64,000 nucleotides of DNA from Microbotryomycetes sp. JL201 (GCA_033819885.1 JAQYUZ010000027.1:160273-224272), one strand, 5' to 3'; positions 46,281 through 57,996 are shown, counted from the stretch's first letter. Notes: generated by a model from the letters alone, not told the origin. Translations and numbers: made by a program.

Positions 46281-47045
46281 ATGTTGCCCCATCAACGACA
46301 AAAGGTTGACATCAGCGTACGTCTCTGCTCGGGATGCGTTTCTCTGTCCGTGAACCGCTGTGTGGCTGGCAAGGCGAGCGCGAGATGCGCCTACGGCCCC
46401 ACACGCTAGAGCCTGCCGGCTAGCGCACGATACATCAGCGAGCTTGGCCCCGCTTGCCAGAAATGGGCAATTTGGTCTCACTCAGAGCAGCCGCGCTGAC
46501 GCTGTTTTCGCCTGTGTGCCATTTCCCTTGGCGCCGTCTCTCCCCGTTTCGGTCGTCACTGCCAGTCGCTTAATGATCAAGAGCGCGAGCTGTTCCAGCG
46601 CTATGGAAAGGTGCCTTCGCACAAGGGACTGCTCGCCAACAAGCTCAAGGTGGGGGCCGACAGCTAGCTTGCAGTGATTGCCGCCATGGGCGCTTACTCG
46701 CTCGAACTTACGAGACTGCAGGAGCGCAAGTACTTTGATTCGGGAGACTATGCCATGTCGAAAGCTGGAGTTTCGCCGCAACATGTCGTAGGAACCGCCA
46801 TCCCGTCGCCTGCAGATATCCCTCACGCATCGCCACCGTCGAACCCAGTTCCGATTTCCGGCGCAGGCGGACAACCGGGAACAAACATATCGATGAGTCC
46901 GACTTCGAGTTTTGTGATCGGACAGCAGCAACAGCAGTCCGGCAGCCCCACGAATGTTGGCGTGGGTCATCCTATAGGATCAGCAGCTGCGTTCGGTAGC
47001 CCAAGCAAGGAGCCTATTGGCACATTCGGTGGCAGGTCACAGTAG
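46281..47045 (+). CDS. IGO1: Endosulfine family PP2A inhibitor (IGO1-like)
   Basis: Small phosphoprotein that, once phosphorylated by Greatwall/Rim15-type kinase, inhibits PP2A-B55. Exon 1 (46281-46316) encodes MLPHQRQKVDIS. A 249-nt intron, long for this window, leads to exon 2 (46566-46649), SLNDQERELFQRYGKVPSHK then GLLANKLK. A 72-nt intron then gives ERKYFDSGDYAMSKAG, with the invariant FDSGDY phosphosite. The rest is a disordered Pro/Ser/Gln-rich tail (with QQQQQ) to TAG at 47043. The open frame starting at 46674 lies partly in the intron; its first residues are not coding. Frames across both introns agree with the family, so this call is firm. Confidence 0.93.
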
Positions 47046-47382
47046 TGGACCGCTGTCAGAATCCACATTTGAAATCCCTCCTGTCCCGATCTTCGCGTCC
47101 ATACGTGTGCTTCGTTGGTTGTCACGGCACACCCTTTCGGTCTTCTTTCAGCGTGTGCCAACCTCGTTAGCATTCAAAGTGGCATGTGTGCCGTCTCTGG
47201 ACGAATTTCTCCCCTTTTAACTGCGGTTGGTCGACCTGTTCCCATGCTTTGCAGTACACATCGTCTTTCTCCTTTGTAACTTCAGTCAGTTCGCGTCCAG
47301 CTACTGCTCGTATGTGACCTCGAACTATGCATACATTACAACACTTGAACAAGTTCGCCAGCGTGTGCAACCCAGATATCCT
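47046..47382. other. Convergent 3' region
   Basis: About 335 bases between IGO1 and the bL35 gene, which converge. Pyrimidine-rich on the plus strand; no gene. Confidence 0.5.
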
Positions 47383-47948
47383 TTACTGCGAATATGGCAG
47401 CAGGCGCCTGAGCAGCTTCCTTTCATTTCCCAGCCTAGCGTACGCTGCTTGACCAAGCCTGTTGAGTCTCTCCGGCGACATGATTGACTAGCAAGGAAGG
47501 AGCAGTGAGCACGGGCAATACTAGCAGTCGTCTGCTGCTCGCGTAAACTCACATTGAGATGAACGCGTCCAGTTTTGCTCTGACGGTATCGTACAAAATG
47601 AGAGGAGAGGGTAAGCATACACACATGTGATGAAAAAGGAACTACGTCAGCCTTCATCGTTACAGCCGTGCTCAGCGGCTGGGATAGAAAAGGCTCGCGG
47701 TGACCGACCCGCTTGAACGCGCCGTTCGAGAGCGCTATCCAACGCTTCGCAGCTCCTTTGTGCGTTTTGAGTTTGGTTTTCGTCGGCTTGCGAGAAAGGG
47801 AGGCTGCAGGTGAAGTGCTGAACGAAGCCGATAGAGCAAGAGTCGTCGGCCGAGCTGCACCGCACACGCATTGCACAGGCGCAGCTGGACCACTGATCCT
47901 GAGCCCGAGTACTGGCATCCGAGCAACGACGCGCCGGAACAGTGACAT
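47383..47948 (-). CDS. Mitochondrial ribosomal protein bL35
   Basis: Large-subunit mitoribosome protein. ATG 47948 (complement) starts an Arg/Ser-rich targeting sequence (MSLFRRVVARMPVLGLRIS, then SASFSTSPAASLSRK). The bL35 core follows: TKLKTHKGAAKRWIALSNGA and FKR. Two introns are read from frame: the first ends at CGTCAG and continues SKTGRVHLN; the second (GTGAGT to GCTAG) leads to the C-terminal SPERLNRLGQAAYARLG and LLRRLLPYSQ, with TAA at 47383. KLKTHKGAAKR and the terminal LLPYS are diagnostic. Reading through the second intron without splicing would give an unrelated Cys-rich tail, so the spliced form is preferred. Confidence 0.9.
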
Positions 47949-48081
47949 GATGGCGGGCCAGGAAGGAGGGAGGAGCTGAACGCGTAGAAGCTGGATACAC
48001 TCATCATCTATTTACAACAGCGTGTATGCCTTACTTTTTTCCCTTCTTTCTACGGAATCGTTTGTGCAGCTACAACTACGA

Positions 48082-49389
48082 TCACGCAATGGCTAGACGA
48101 CTTTTCAGAGCGAAGTCGGCGCAGCGTAGGATGTCCGACGCATTCGAAAGCAGCGCAATGTTGGCGGTGAAGGGAGTCAAATACTTCTGGCCCGCTTCGT
48201 GCGTTATCACGACTCCGCTTCGTTTCACGCCCGCCAGAATTGCGGGCAAGACGGTGAATCCGCTCGTGGATGCGAGTATTACGTCTGCTGAAGCAATCTC
48301 GTTGACGAGGTCGACTATCCAGCCTCCATTCTGCAGCCTATACTCGTGGCCCAGGGCGGGTCGCGTGTCTGGGTCTAGCAGCTCGGCATACAGCGTGATC
48401 GAGAGGTTGAAGTGCGCACCGAGCAAGTCCAAAACAGTCCGTATCTGCTCCAGCGAGAGTCGTCTCCTGTCATTCTCGCTTTTGGCCAGGTCTCCCCAGC
48501 GGTAGTGCACGGCGACGCTTAACCGTTGATCCTGAGAAGGCAGCGGCATCGGGTGCAGCGAGATCCAATCGTCGACGAGGGACCTGGCCGCCACAGGGCA
48601 TGCAAGGTGTCTCCAAGGATGCCGATATGAGTTTTCTGTAACAAGCGTTATCGTACATCCGGGTTCGACGAGCACCTCGTCACAAGACACTTTTGGATCC
48701 CGCTTCGCTTGGCACAGCTTGCCACCGAGCGGGAGGGGAGGAACGTCCAGAAGGCCGAGCAGTTCTGGCACACTATAGCTGTGTACTGATGTGAATGGTC
48801 TGATCGCGTATGCACATCCGCTATTGTGAGCTAATAACCGGCTCCAGCCAGTCCGACGCAGGACATCGCCGAGCCCAGCCGAGTCGAAATGTCCGGAATC
48901 GGGAAGCTGAACACCGGCAGTGTAGTGTTCCGCGTGAAGCACTAGGCAAGAGGCATTGCGCACTTGCGTCTCTCGACTTGCTGTTGCCAAGTCCACTGTG
49001 TCCCGGCCGATTCCCAGGGAAATGAGCGCTGCGATTGTGATGACGAGCGCTACTGAGGCTGCGACGAGGGATGATATTCGCAGACGCGCCACCCGATTTG
49101 TGTGCGAGTGTGAATGACCGCCGGGATTGGACAACGGGTGAGCGTCGTCGCGTTGGACTGGGTAGCCGCTTGCAGAGTGCTTTGAGGATGATAGTAGGTG
49201 TATGCTCTGCTGTGAATCGTCGTGATCACTCTGCACCATCTGTGCAAGAGCTACATTCGCATGGCGCGAGGAGGCAGACTTGGGTTCGGGATCACGTCGC
49301 CCGCGTGCCAGCTCATTTCTCCTAGGGCGAACGTTAAGATGATACAAATCTTCAGAGTGAACTAACAAGCTTCCTCCGTGCTGCACCAT
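48082..49389 (-). CDS. Type II membrane protein B with HYRWGDL motif, fucosyltransferase-like
   Basis: Single-exon 435-residue paralogue of the gene at 29664-30794. A longer cytoplasmic tail (~100 residues, His/Ser-rich) precedes the anchor (ISSLVAASVALVITIAALIS). The lumenal domain has LSVAVHYRWGDLAKSEND, then SLEQIRTVLDLLGAHF, and the segment EIASADVILASTSGF followed by LPAILAGVKRSGVVI, matching the partner's layout. The start could be ATG 49389 or the internal Met at MVQSDHDD. The HxRxGD-type motif suggests a GT-B fucosyltransferase; sequence between the two copies is otherwise rather diverged, so they may use different acceptors. Confidence 0.65.
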   Translation of the reverse strand: MVQHGGSLLVHSEDLYHLNVRPRRNELARGRRDPEPKSASSRHANVALAQMVQSDHDDSQQSIHLLSSSKHSASGYPVQRDDAHPLSNPGGHSHSHTNRVARLRISSLVAASVALVITIAALISLGIGRDTVDLATASRETQVRNASCLVLHAEHYTAGVQLPDSGHFDSAGLGDVLRRTGWSRLLAHNSGCAYAIRPFTSVHSYSVPELLGLLDVPPLPLGGKLCQAKRDPKVSCDEVLVEPGCTITLVTENSYRHPWRHLACPVAARSLVDDWISLHPMPLPSQDQRLSVAVHYRWGDLAKSENDRRRLSLEQIRTVLDLLGAHFNLSITLYAELLDPDTRPALGHEYRLQNGGWIVDLVNEIASADVILASTSGFTVLPAILAGVKRSGVVITHEAGQKYLTPFTANIALLSNASDILRCADFALKSRLAIA

Positions 49390-49423
49390 TTGCTACAAGA
49401 ATTTACCCAGAGCCAACTGGAGC

Positions 49424-49450
49424 AAAAAAAAAGAGGGGGGGGGGGGGGGG
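49424..49450. repeat. A9 and G16 homopolymer block
   Basis: A run of nine A, then GAG-type bases, then sixteen G (about 49435-49450) lies between the divergent starts of the HYRWGDL protein and the SGNH remnant. Such a G run is unique in this window. Confidence 0.9.
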
Positions 49451-49545
49451 CTGTTTCAATCGCGCGGCCCAACGACAGATGTGAACAACTTTTAGCGTTT
49501 GTTTCACTTACCGATCATCCACGATTCGGTCGTCATTCAAGTTGG

Positions 49546-50309
49546 CCGCGAAGCTGCAATGGCATGCAACGCTCAAGTGATCTCGCCGACGTTTTCCGCA
49601 TCGTCGAGGTCGCCAAGTTCTCCGATGGCGACTTGCACACGGCCCCCACGAACCGCTTTTTCGTGTCAGCAGCGGCCGATCACGCATCACTGGCTCAGTA
49701 CTACGGTATACCAATTGTCGACTATGCTCAGGTGGTATATATTGGCCTGATCTCGCCACGCTGCCGGAATTGTTCAAGAATCAAACGCATCTGTCGCCTC
49801 GGGGACATGACCTCATTGCCGGGCTCATCACACGTGAGATCCTGTATCGTGTGGCACTCGCCACCGATGGTGATATTCTCAAGCTTTCTTCGACCAAAGG
49901 AAGCAGGCCAAGCTGGTCAGCTTTCAGCATTGCCACATCTCGACGGTTTCTTAACATCGGCGAATCCACTGTGATCCGGCCAACGCAGCTGAGTCCACTT
50001 TCGTCTCTTCCAAGTCCGAAAGGATACACTGGGTCCTATTCAGCCTGGACCTGTTTATCTGGTCAAATGCCACAGACGAGACAGCAATTGCTGGCATCTA
50101 CGATTCAAGCCGACGGTTGGGCAATCAGATTTGGCGCTCGCGAACCCAACATCGATGAGCCCAGCGTCAGATTCAAGCCAGGATTCCGTACGCTTTCTGC
50201 TGCAGCGCAACTGACGTACAAGCTGGGACCAGAAGCGGAAGGTCGAAGTCTCTTGCTCTACCGGATATCTTGGCAAAGCGCGCTTGATGTGTGGGCTTGG
50301 GTCGACTAG
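49546..50309 (+). pseudogene. SGNH/GDSL-type hydrolase remnant with a frameshift
   Basis: Two frames together spell an SGNH-hydrolase-like protein. Frame one ends SLAQYYGIPIVDYAQVVY. Within about a dozen bases, at a GGTATATATT stretch near 49735-49745, the match moves to a second frame: WPDLATLPELFKNQTHLSPR then GHDLIAGLI. HLSPRGH is the block with the catalytic His. No intron fits in the gap. The second frame runs on (KPGFRTLSAAAQLTYK) to a TAG at 50307. I find no clear N-terminal GDS motif. It is probably decayed, although a sequencing error in the TA run could explain the shift. SGNH proteins can be glycan esterases, so it may once have belonged to the glycan set. Confidence 0.45.
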
Positions 50310-50995
50310 AAGCCGTCAGCTTCGTTGCCAGCATCTATTGCATCTATAAATGGGGATGAGACTGCGCGAAATGTCAGTACAATCGAAAAATCACCACGGT
50401 GCCCTTCGCGGCTAATTCGCCTTAGGCGACACTGGGACGCTAGAACAACGCAAAGGGTGATTGACCAAGTGTGTGGAGGCTCGACAGAGTGGAGCTCTCC
50501 GGCTTCAAGAGCGTGGATACACTCAGGCAGTAGGAGAGGTGGCTTGTAGTGGGTTCACTGGGATAAGCCTTTGTCTCTTGTGCATGTGATCGCTGTCAGC
50601 CTGCGTCACTTGTTTCAAGTTTCATCTCGAATTTCAACTATCAGGTCTGGGTTTCGGCTTCGGACGTGGCTCCAGCTCGACTGCCCCGCAACAACTCGAT
50701 CACCAACGCAGCTCGTCGACGAGGATGAGCCAGACACTACTCTGAGACTGAGACAAAGACAAGGGCTGGCACGGCAGATTGCAATCTCGTTCGACCCTCT
50801 GGAAGGGCCCGTGTATTCGGCGAACATAGAATGCGAGGGCCGGAAGTACCGCGTCAGAGACTTCGCAGCGGCGACAATCGTCGAAACGGAGTTCAATTGT
50901 GTCCACAGCGAGCCGTCTCAGCGTGGCACAGACTGTGTTCTACCCCGTGTCTCCTTTGAAGGTAGTATCATGATTGCACGTGGGGCTATTCACAT
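50310..50995. other. Region of uncertain coding status
   Basis: About 685 bases. A 225-codon plus-strand frame (50571-51248) starts here and runs antisense into the last exon of the Zn2Cys6 gene. It has no recognisable domain. It could be more of the SGNH remnant or chance. Confidence 0.35.
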
Positions 50996-53223
50996 CTACC
51001 AAGTGGCCGATTGTTGTGGCATCGTTACGGTTGACAAGAGCCAGTCCCAGTCGAGGAATGGACGTGGACTAGGCTCCCTTGTAGGTGGACGGGGTCCATC
51101 GACTCCAGTCGTGGATGGCAAGGCGAATCCAGGTGTTGCAAGAATCGAGTCGATAAGCTGCAGTCCGCGAGCTCCACTCGAGAACGGCGTGGTTGAGCGA
51201 GCGACGAGCGAGCGGCTGTCATGCAAGCATTTCAGAATTTCGGCATAGTTGAGGGTAACGTTCGACCACGTGCAGCTGATCGTCATCAGAGTAGCGAGCG
51301 GCATGAACGAATTGAGAGCTGGGAGCGCGAGTTAGCCTGCAACTTCAGAACATGATCAATCTACTTACTGAAATACAAACGCCACCACGGGGCCGTGAAC
51401 ACATCCATCTCGAGCGTTCTCTGCAAAGTGCGCAACGTCGACAGGGCCGTCGAAGCGATGATCGCGATGCTGTCGCCAAGCGCTTCAGGTTGGGGCGTGG
51501 AAAACATGGACGCGTGGCGAATGACGAGGTGCAAGGCAGGTCTATGCACGAGCAGTCGGACCATGGCCTCGCGAAAGCTTAGTGTGATAGCGTCCAGCGT
51601 GGACACTTCGGGGGGCTCGAGCAGAGTGAGCGACGGCGGTAGGCGGCTCTTCCATTGGACAATCTTCGAATCGAGGTCGCGTACGATGGCTGCCACTGCT
51701 TCGACAGGCAAGATGGGGCTTTCGTGTAGGAAGGAGAACATGTCGACGCCTGGGGGTGCAGTGTACGAGCAGACAACCTGAACGAGTTCGAACCAGTGAC
51801 TGAAGAACAAGCAAGCACGTGGATCCTCGCCAATTTGCGGTTGCACGCGCGGATACACGTCCAGCTTGGTCGAGATACAGCTAGGTCGATCGAGCGCAAA
51901 CAGAATGTTGGCGTCAATCATGCACACGACTGCCCATGTGCGCTTGCGCTCTTCGAAGTCGAACGCGGTGGCATCCGGACGGTGTAGTCCGATAAAGTAT
52001 GCTGACCGAACTGCGTCTGTACGCAAATTGTCAATCCGTGCCCGTCCTTCTGTTGAAAAACTTACTGCCGATGATGTGCCAGCATTCTGTCGGGTCGTCT
52101 GTGCCTTGCATGAACAAACCGCGAAGGATCAAGGTCTGCACCTGAACCAAGGAGCGGTGATGCGGATGACTGGCCAGGATCTGTTCCGTGACATTCCAGT
52201 CTAGAACGATGGCCCTTGTCAGTCACTGTATCACACGCACAGTCTGCACGCACATCGGATCGACTTTTCGTTGATGGAGCGTCCCCCGATTCGCTCGGAC
52301 GCCATGAAGACCATCATGAGCAGCGCAGCGTCCATGGCATGACGCATAATTGGCTCGCGTCGCAAGTTTTCATACTTTTCGCGAACATCCGCCTCGACGA
52401 GGAACGGATAAATCCTGTGAGTATGCTGGAAGTAATAGTCGAACATGGCCGCAGCTTCAGGTGGCAACGGTAGCTCTGCCATGACGAATGCGGGTAGCGA
52501 CATTGTTTCGGTAGCATCTTTGATCGTAGAATCTTGTGCAACATGCTGTGCATTCGCCGGAGGAAACACGGTCGTGAGCAGGGTTTGAAACGATACGTCA
52601 GATGCCGAGTGTTCTCCGTTGGCGTTGCTATTGAGTCCAAAAATCCCTTGCCCGGGCTGAGCAGGCGTGATGACTGGGGTGGGACTGGTATTGAGTTGCG
52701 GCAGCGGTTGTGCGTGTCCCAATGGCGTCGCACTCGTTGTGATTGGTGCAGATGAAGCCGACGCGAGCAGTGGATGGGCTATCTCGTGCAGGTCTGCTCG
52801 CTGCTCGAGCTTTGCGATTCGTGCCTCGAGAGTGGCGAGGTATTCGCGCGTGATTGTCAATCCAGGCTGGGCGGTCTCGAGGGGCTGCGCTACGAGTCAA
52901 TAACGAGGGCAATGCAGACGAGGATTGATGCTTGCCTTTTGTGCTGCCCGAGATTCGAGATCGTACATGCACTCGTAGCCAAATTCGAGGCATGGCGCGC
53001 AAGGATGTGTTCCGTCGCAGCGCGTCTTGCGGGTCCTGCACGATTTGCACGCACGAGCTGTCCTCCTACGCTTATTCTGCATGGGTGCTGCCCAGCGCGT
53101 ATCATCATTGTTATTGCTGCCGTTCCCGTCCGCGCCGCGGTCGCTGGTGCTGTTGACGTAGGCAGACAGGCTCGCGCTCGGACCACTTGTTGAGCCTGAG
53201 TCGCCATGGACATTGGCGCTCAT
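50996..53223 (-). CDS. Zn2Cys6 fungal transcription factor
   Basis: Nuclear regulator. ATG 53223 (complement) opens a Ser/Asn-rich start, then RRRTARACKSCRTRKTRCDG followed by HPCAPCLEFGYECMY, the six-Cys binuclear cluster (C-x2-C-x6-C-x5-C-x2-C-x6-C). A coiled-coil-like segment (YLATLEARIAKLEQRADL) follows, then the fungal-specific middle domain: AAAMFDYYFQHTHRIYPFLV, and RSAYFIGLHRPDATAFDFEE followed by RKRTWAVVCMIDAN. After a GTAAGT intron at about 51359 the last exon (LNSFMPLATLMTISC onward) ends at 50996. About five introns. It lies next to a PRM10-like gene and the glycan region, but its targets cannot be told. Confidence 0.9.
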
Positions 53224-53761
53224 ATTCGGGAGCGTGAGGCCACCTTAGGAGGAGAACGAATACTGCACCTCGAACGCGAGTTTGGGGAGCCGCGGCCTAA
53301 TTGCCATCGGATCAAACCAATTATTCTTGCCTGTACTATGCGAGATGGTTCTTAATGCTGCTCTGTAACCAAAGCATATATCTGTACATTGTGCTGCAAT
53401 CAAGTCACGTGCTCCGTCGAACGGCGTCATCCGCACCTCAGGACTTGTCCGACGCCTTGCCACACGCTGATACCGGGCGCATGCGCCTGTGTCACACAAG
53501 ATTGAACAGCTGAGTGCAGAAGGCACTTATGTGCACGCCGTGTTCGCCTGGAACATAGGCTTTTCTCGACTGGGTATTCTGCGATGCTTCTAGCGTGCAG
53601 ACAACGTGCTGACACAAGTGCAAGACCCTCGCAGTGCGACCACGGTGTAGCTGCTGATTGTATTGTCGGTGTTGGCGCTGCAACGGCGACAAGCACACCG
53701 CCTCCAAACCGAGACACAATACGAACGCGCCCCATCGGTCTATAAAGTTCCCGGAACTACA
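53224..53761. promoter_or_regulatory. Divergent promoter region
   Basis: About 540 bases between the starts of the Zn2Cys6 gene and the PRM10-like gene. No coding frame is supported. Confidence 0.5.
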
Positions 53762-56700
53762 ATGTCGGGGCAAGACGAACTTCTCGCACCAAGAGAAGGC
53801 TCTCATTCCGGGCCAAAGAAAGAGCCGCCCCAGATGGCCGCATCAGGAGCCATAGCTTCAGGAGCGGAGTTCGAGCGCGGTGGTGCTTGCAACGACGATA
53901 TCCAGCCAGTGCACGATCGACTTGACGTCTTCGTTGACGGGCACGAAGTTGATGGATTGCCAAATCTCGTCTCGCTCGACAACGAGGCCAGGGCCAGAGA
54001 ATTGCTAAACGCCTACTCGAACACAGGCACGTTCGACTCTCAGCCGCCTGGTGCCAGGCAGATAACTAGCAGCAAACATGATGAAGAAAATTTGAACGAA
54101 GCCAGAGCGGATACGAGTGCGACTATGCCCGGTCTAAGCGTGCTCTCGGCGCTCATGGCGCTTCAGCAGCTCAACGAAACGACGGAAAGTTCGTCCACAG
54201 GGCCCTCGCCTGCCGTGTCAGGGTCAGCAACGCCCGTGTCAGTACGAGGTCTGTCGCCAGCTGGTTCTGGCGGAGAGGAAATCGACGAAGACGAGGCCCA
54301 ACAAAAGGCCAAGTTCATAGCGCGGTACAGAACTCGCAAGGCAGCCAAGCAAGCACTTTCAGCAGCCTCGACGGCGATCGCGGACGCCAGCCGCTTCATC
54401 GCCTCGTCAGCCACGCACTTGGCAACCGACAAACCTTTTCGCAAGTCGCATTCGTCAACAACCTTGTCGTCGCTGTCGCGCGAAAGGCTTACAGGCTCGC
54501 CGACATCGAGTCGCGCATTTTCAACCGTGCCTCGTTCACATTCGAGCGCCACTCTTTCCCGCGAGTACGCCGCTGTCTCGCCAGTCGCGAAATCATTCTC
54601 CTCATCATCTCTAGGTAAGCTCGTTCACAACGCTACCCGTGCCACCTCGCCTTCGCCGCCGCCATCGCCAGGCGTGTTCAGACCACGCTCGCCGAAGCCA
54701 GGCGAAGGCATCTCAAAGTCAGTCGGACGCTTGGCAGGCCAGCTCGGCTGGGAAGTGGGTACCAATGCGACAAGGTCGGATGCGGCACGCTCCTCAGCCG
54801 GTGTTTTGGGGGGCCTGGTCATGGCCACCAACAGCTTGGCCGGTGTGGCGACGTCGATTGCGAGCGAAATGGCACCTATCCCGTCGAAGGCAGGCTATCA
54901 CTTGTCGAGGTACAATAATCAGCCAGCGAGCGCGTCTCGCAAATCAATCGACAGCTACAAGACTCTACAGTCGGCCAATGGCAGCCCTGTCTTGAATCCG
55001 ACAGATGTCTCAATGGTCTCTCATTCACAGATTGAGGCGCAGATTGAGGCGGCAGAGGCAGATGAAGATCCTCAGCCCTTGATGATGCCAAGCAGGCGCA
55101 AAAAGGCGCAGGACTTGCGGCTACATCTCAACAGCCGAAGCGTGCGTACTTCACTTTCCCAAAATCGGCCGACACTTACATTTGCAGCCTGTAGGGCTCG
55201 CCTACGCTCAAGCCGTCTAGCTCGTCGGCATCCCCTTCAATGCGAACCTTGTCGCCTTTTCGTCTCGACTCGCCTCGCAAGGACTACTTCGGTCTCAAGA
55301 CGATCGAGTACACTGACGCCGAAAACGAAGCATGGACAAGAGAGAGACGCAGACGACTGAAAGCTCAAGAGCGCAAGAAGCGACGTCAAGTGTACATAAC
55401 GAAACACGTCGCCGCCATCCTGTCTCGGCAAGAATTTATCCTGAAGCTCGCTCGCAGCTTGATGATGTTTGGCGCACCGACTCACCGGCTCGAGGCTCAA
55501 ATACATACTACAGCCCAGGTTCTCGAGTTGCAGCTGCAGTGCATCTATCTGCCGTCGGTAATGCTGATTTCCTTCGGCGACGACGTGACGCACACCTCCG
55601 AGCTCAAGGTGCTCAAACAGCCGCAAGGACTCGATCTTGGCAAGATGCATGACACGTTCAAGATACTGAACAAAGTCGTCCGAGATAAGCTTGGTGTGGA
55701 CGATGCCTCGGCTAAGCTCGACAGCGTGCTCGTTGCACCGCCAAAGTATAGCTTGTGGCAGCAGCTGCTCATTGGCGGCATTGCCGGAGCTGCCATCATG
55801 CCTTCCGCTTTCTATGGCTCGTTCATCGACTGTGTCGCGGCAATACCTCTTGGAGCGCTGCTTGTCGCAGTCCAAGTTGTGGCGTCACGCAACGATATGT
55901 ACTCGAGCCTTTTTGAGTGAGGCGCGCGCGAGGCAGAAACCAACAGCTCTGAGCTGACAGTCTTGAAATAGGATTGTGATCGCGTGTCTGAATGCGATCC
56001 TGGCCGGAGCATTGGCTCGTTCCAAGCAGTTCTGTTTTGCCGCCGTTGCGTCTGGCTCTGTCGTGCTCATTCTTCCAGGCTACATCGTCCTGTCCGGCAG
56101 CTTGGGTGCGTCTGAGGGAAAGAAATGCTACTAAGAACAGAGCAAGAGAAGCTGACGGACCTTGTATTCTCAGAACTCGCGAACCGTTCCATCATTTCCG
56201 GCTCTGTCAGGCTGGTATACAGCGTTCTTTACAGCTTATTCCTCGGCTTCGGTCTCAGTCTTGGCGCTTCAATTTATCAGCATATTTCTGAAGATGTCAT
56301 CGAGGTGCGCCAGCGAGGCAGCAGCTCTTTTGGACGAAGGCTAAGCTCTTGTATTTTCGCTGCCACAGGGAGCGTACGACTTTACCTGCTCAGCGCTTCG
56401 ACAAGATGCGCCGTGGTATCGGGCTACGATCCCGCAATGGTGGTGTGCGTTCCCCGTTGGGAAAGTGGCTCACTATCTGACCTCTCTCTGCTCTTCTTTG
56501 CTCGCAGACTTCTTCACGGTCCCGTTGTTTCTGTTGATGCTAGCGCTGCGCAACGGTCAACCTTTGTATCGTCGCGAGACCGTTGCCATGCTGCTCGTCG
56601 GCTCCGCTGGTTGGTGCTGCAACTTTTTCTCGAGTCGAGCTTTTGTTGGCAGGCCAGACATCAACTCGGCCATCGGGGCCTGCGCGACAGGCTTTCTGGG

Positions 56701-57090
56701 TAACGTGTACGCCAAGTGGACGCATGATAGTGCTTTCGTGATCATGGTTGTTGGGTGAGTGCATCCAGAGCACATTCTCAGGAGCTCGTCTCTGAAACTC
56801 GCTTTTGCAGCATCTTTGCTCAACTCCCATCCGGTCTTGCTAATGGTGGATTGCTGCGCTTCGCGTCAGATTCGTCAGGCGGATCGTCAGAGGCATACAC
56901 AACCGCGTTTACTGCGGCACAATCGCTCGTGCAAGTCGCCATCGGCCTGACTGTCGGACTGTTTGTCGCCACGGCATGTGAGTGATTGCTCCCTGTTCAT
57001 CGCGCTCGCCAAGTTTGACATGGCTTCCCTGCAGTGGCGAATGTCATTGGCGGCGGTCGACGACGCGGCGGTCATCTCTCATCGCTCTAG
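53762..57090 (+). CDS. PRM10-like ThrE-family membrane protein
   Basis: Large membrane protein with a ~500-residue soluble, Ser-rich N-terminus and a C-terminal ThrE/DUF1212 transporter-like half, as in yeast PRM10. ATG 53762 is chosen because the open frame upstream begins at TTG. After one intron the ThrE part starts: RQEFILKLARSLMMFGAPTHR then LEAQIHTTAQVL, LPSVMLISFGD, then helices LIGGIAGAAIMPSAFYGSF, IPLGALLVAVQVV, and after introns AAVASGSVVLILPGYIVLSG, ELANRSIISGSVRLVYSV, LYSLFLGFGLSLGASI, INSAIGACATGFLGNVYAKW, and the last exon VANVIGGGRRRGGHLSSL with TAG at 57088. The HR in PTHRLE is the family's conserved pair. Substrate unknown; yeast PRM10 is pheromone-regulated. Confidence 0.9.
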
Positions 57091-57996
57091 ATTCTTCAGC
57101 ATAGAACTACCAATCTAGATGTATCCTACTATAGAATGTCACACTGTTGTTCCTTCTCTCTTTGTTGTATCTCAGAATGGGCTCATGGGCCATAGCTACA
57201 GTTCATGCTGGGCGGATCGCGCGGGTCGCGACTTGGGCGACTGGCAGAGCTCTCCGTGTATGACAGCATCATGGGTATCTGCACGCCGAGTGTCTCATCC
57301 ACCAGGCACATCAGTAAGTCCTATGGCTGAGAGCATTTGGATTCGATGCGAGTGGCGTTGGGGACCACTTGGGTCTAATTCTGTAGCCCTATGCTGCACT
57401 GTCTGCATGTTGCGGGTACCATGGCAGATGGACTGGTCTGGACACAGCACAGCTCGGGCACGTGGAATGTTGCATTGGTTGAGCCGTCACCGATGCATTC
57501 CCGTTGGCTTCCTCGAAATGGTGTGGCGCTGGGGCCACGCCGCCGTCCTTGGCTTGCCCACTCGGGTGGCGGCGGATCACCTCTGGAAGCGCATGACGGA
57601 TGCACTGCTGGCGGCGCAGCGAGGAAGAACAATTCTGGCTTCATGTTACAAATACATCGAAGAGGGGATGCAGATACCCTCTTCGATGTAATAACCTGAT
57701 ACAATGCTTGTTCGTCGAGTACTTGGCTGAAGCTCGTTTGTACACTTTATAATTCCTACGGGTTATTCGGTCTTAAGGTAATTGTCATGGATGTCATTAA
57801 CCATGGACGGGCCGCTTCCAGCGCGTACGATTGTGCCTTGGCTCGGCCTTCGTTCGAGATCGCCCAGACAAAAACCCCGCCGGGGCGGTGGGACCCCGCT
57901 CGGCATCAAACTGGAGCGAGGAGGAAGAGCAGCTTAAAAGAGGATCATCAGGAAGACACGCTTGTTTCCCTACTTACATCCCGTCGTACGGCGACC
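57091..57996. other. Intergenic with a perfect hairpin
   Basis: About 900 bases between the PRM10-like and MFS genes. Open frames at 57119-57699 on both strands overlap each other and lack motifs. A perfect 14-bp inverted repeat occurs at 57653-57690. Confidence 0.5.
57653..57690. repeat. Perfect 14-bp inverted repeat (hairpin)
   Basis: Arms TACATCGAAGAGGG (57653-57666) and CCCTCTTCGATGTA (57677-57690) pair perfectly around a 10-nt loop. There is no T run after it and it is not in a called gene. Confidence 0.9.

Noticed and set aside
46360-46677. 105-codon plus frame in the IGO1 locus
   Set aside because: Covers the long first intron in a frame different from the endosulfine exons.
50571-51248. 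225-codon plus-strand frame
   Set aside because: Runs antisense into the last exon of the Zn2Cys6 factor, whose splice junction and sequence are convincing; no domain in the plus frame.
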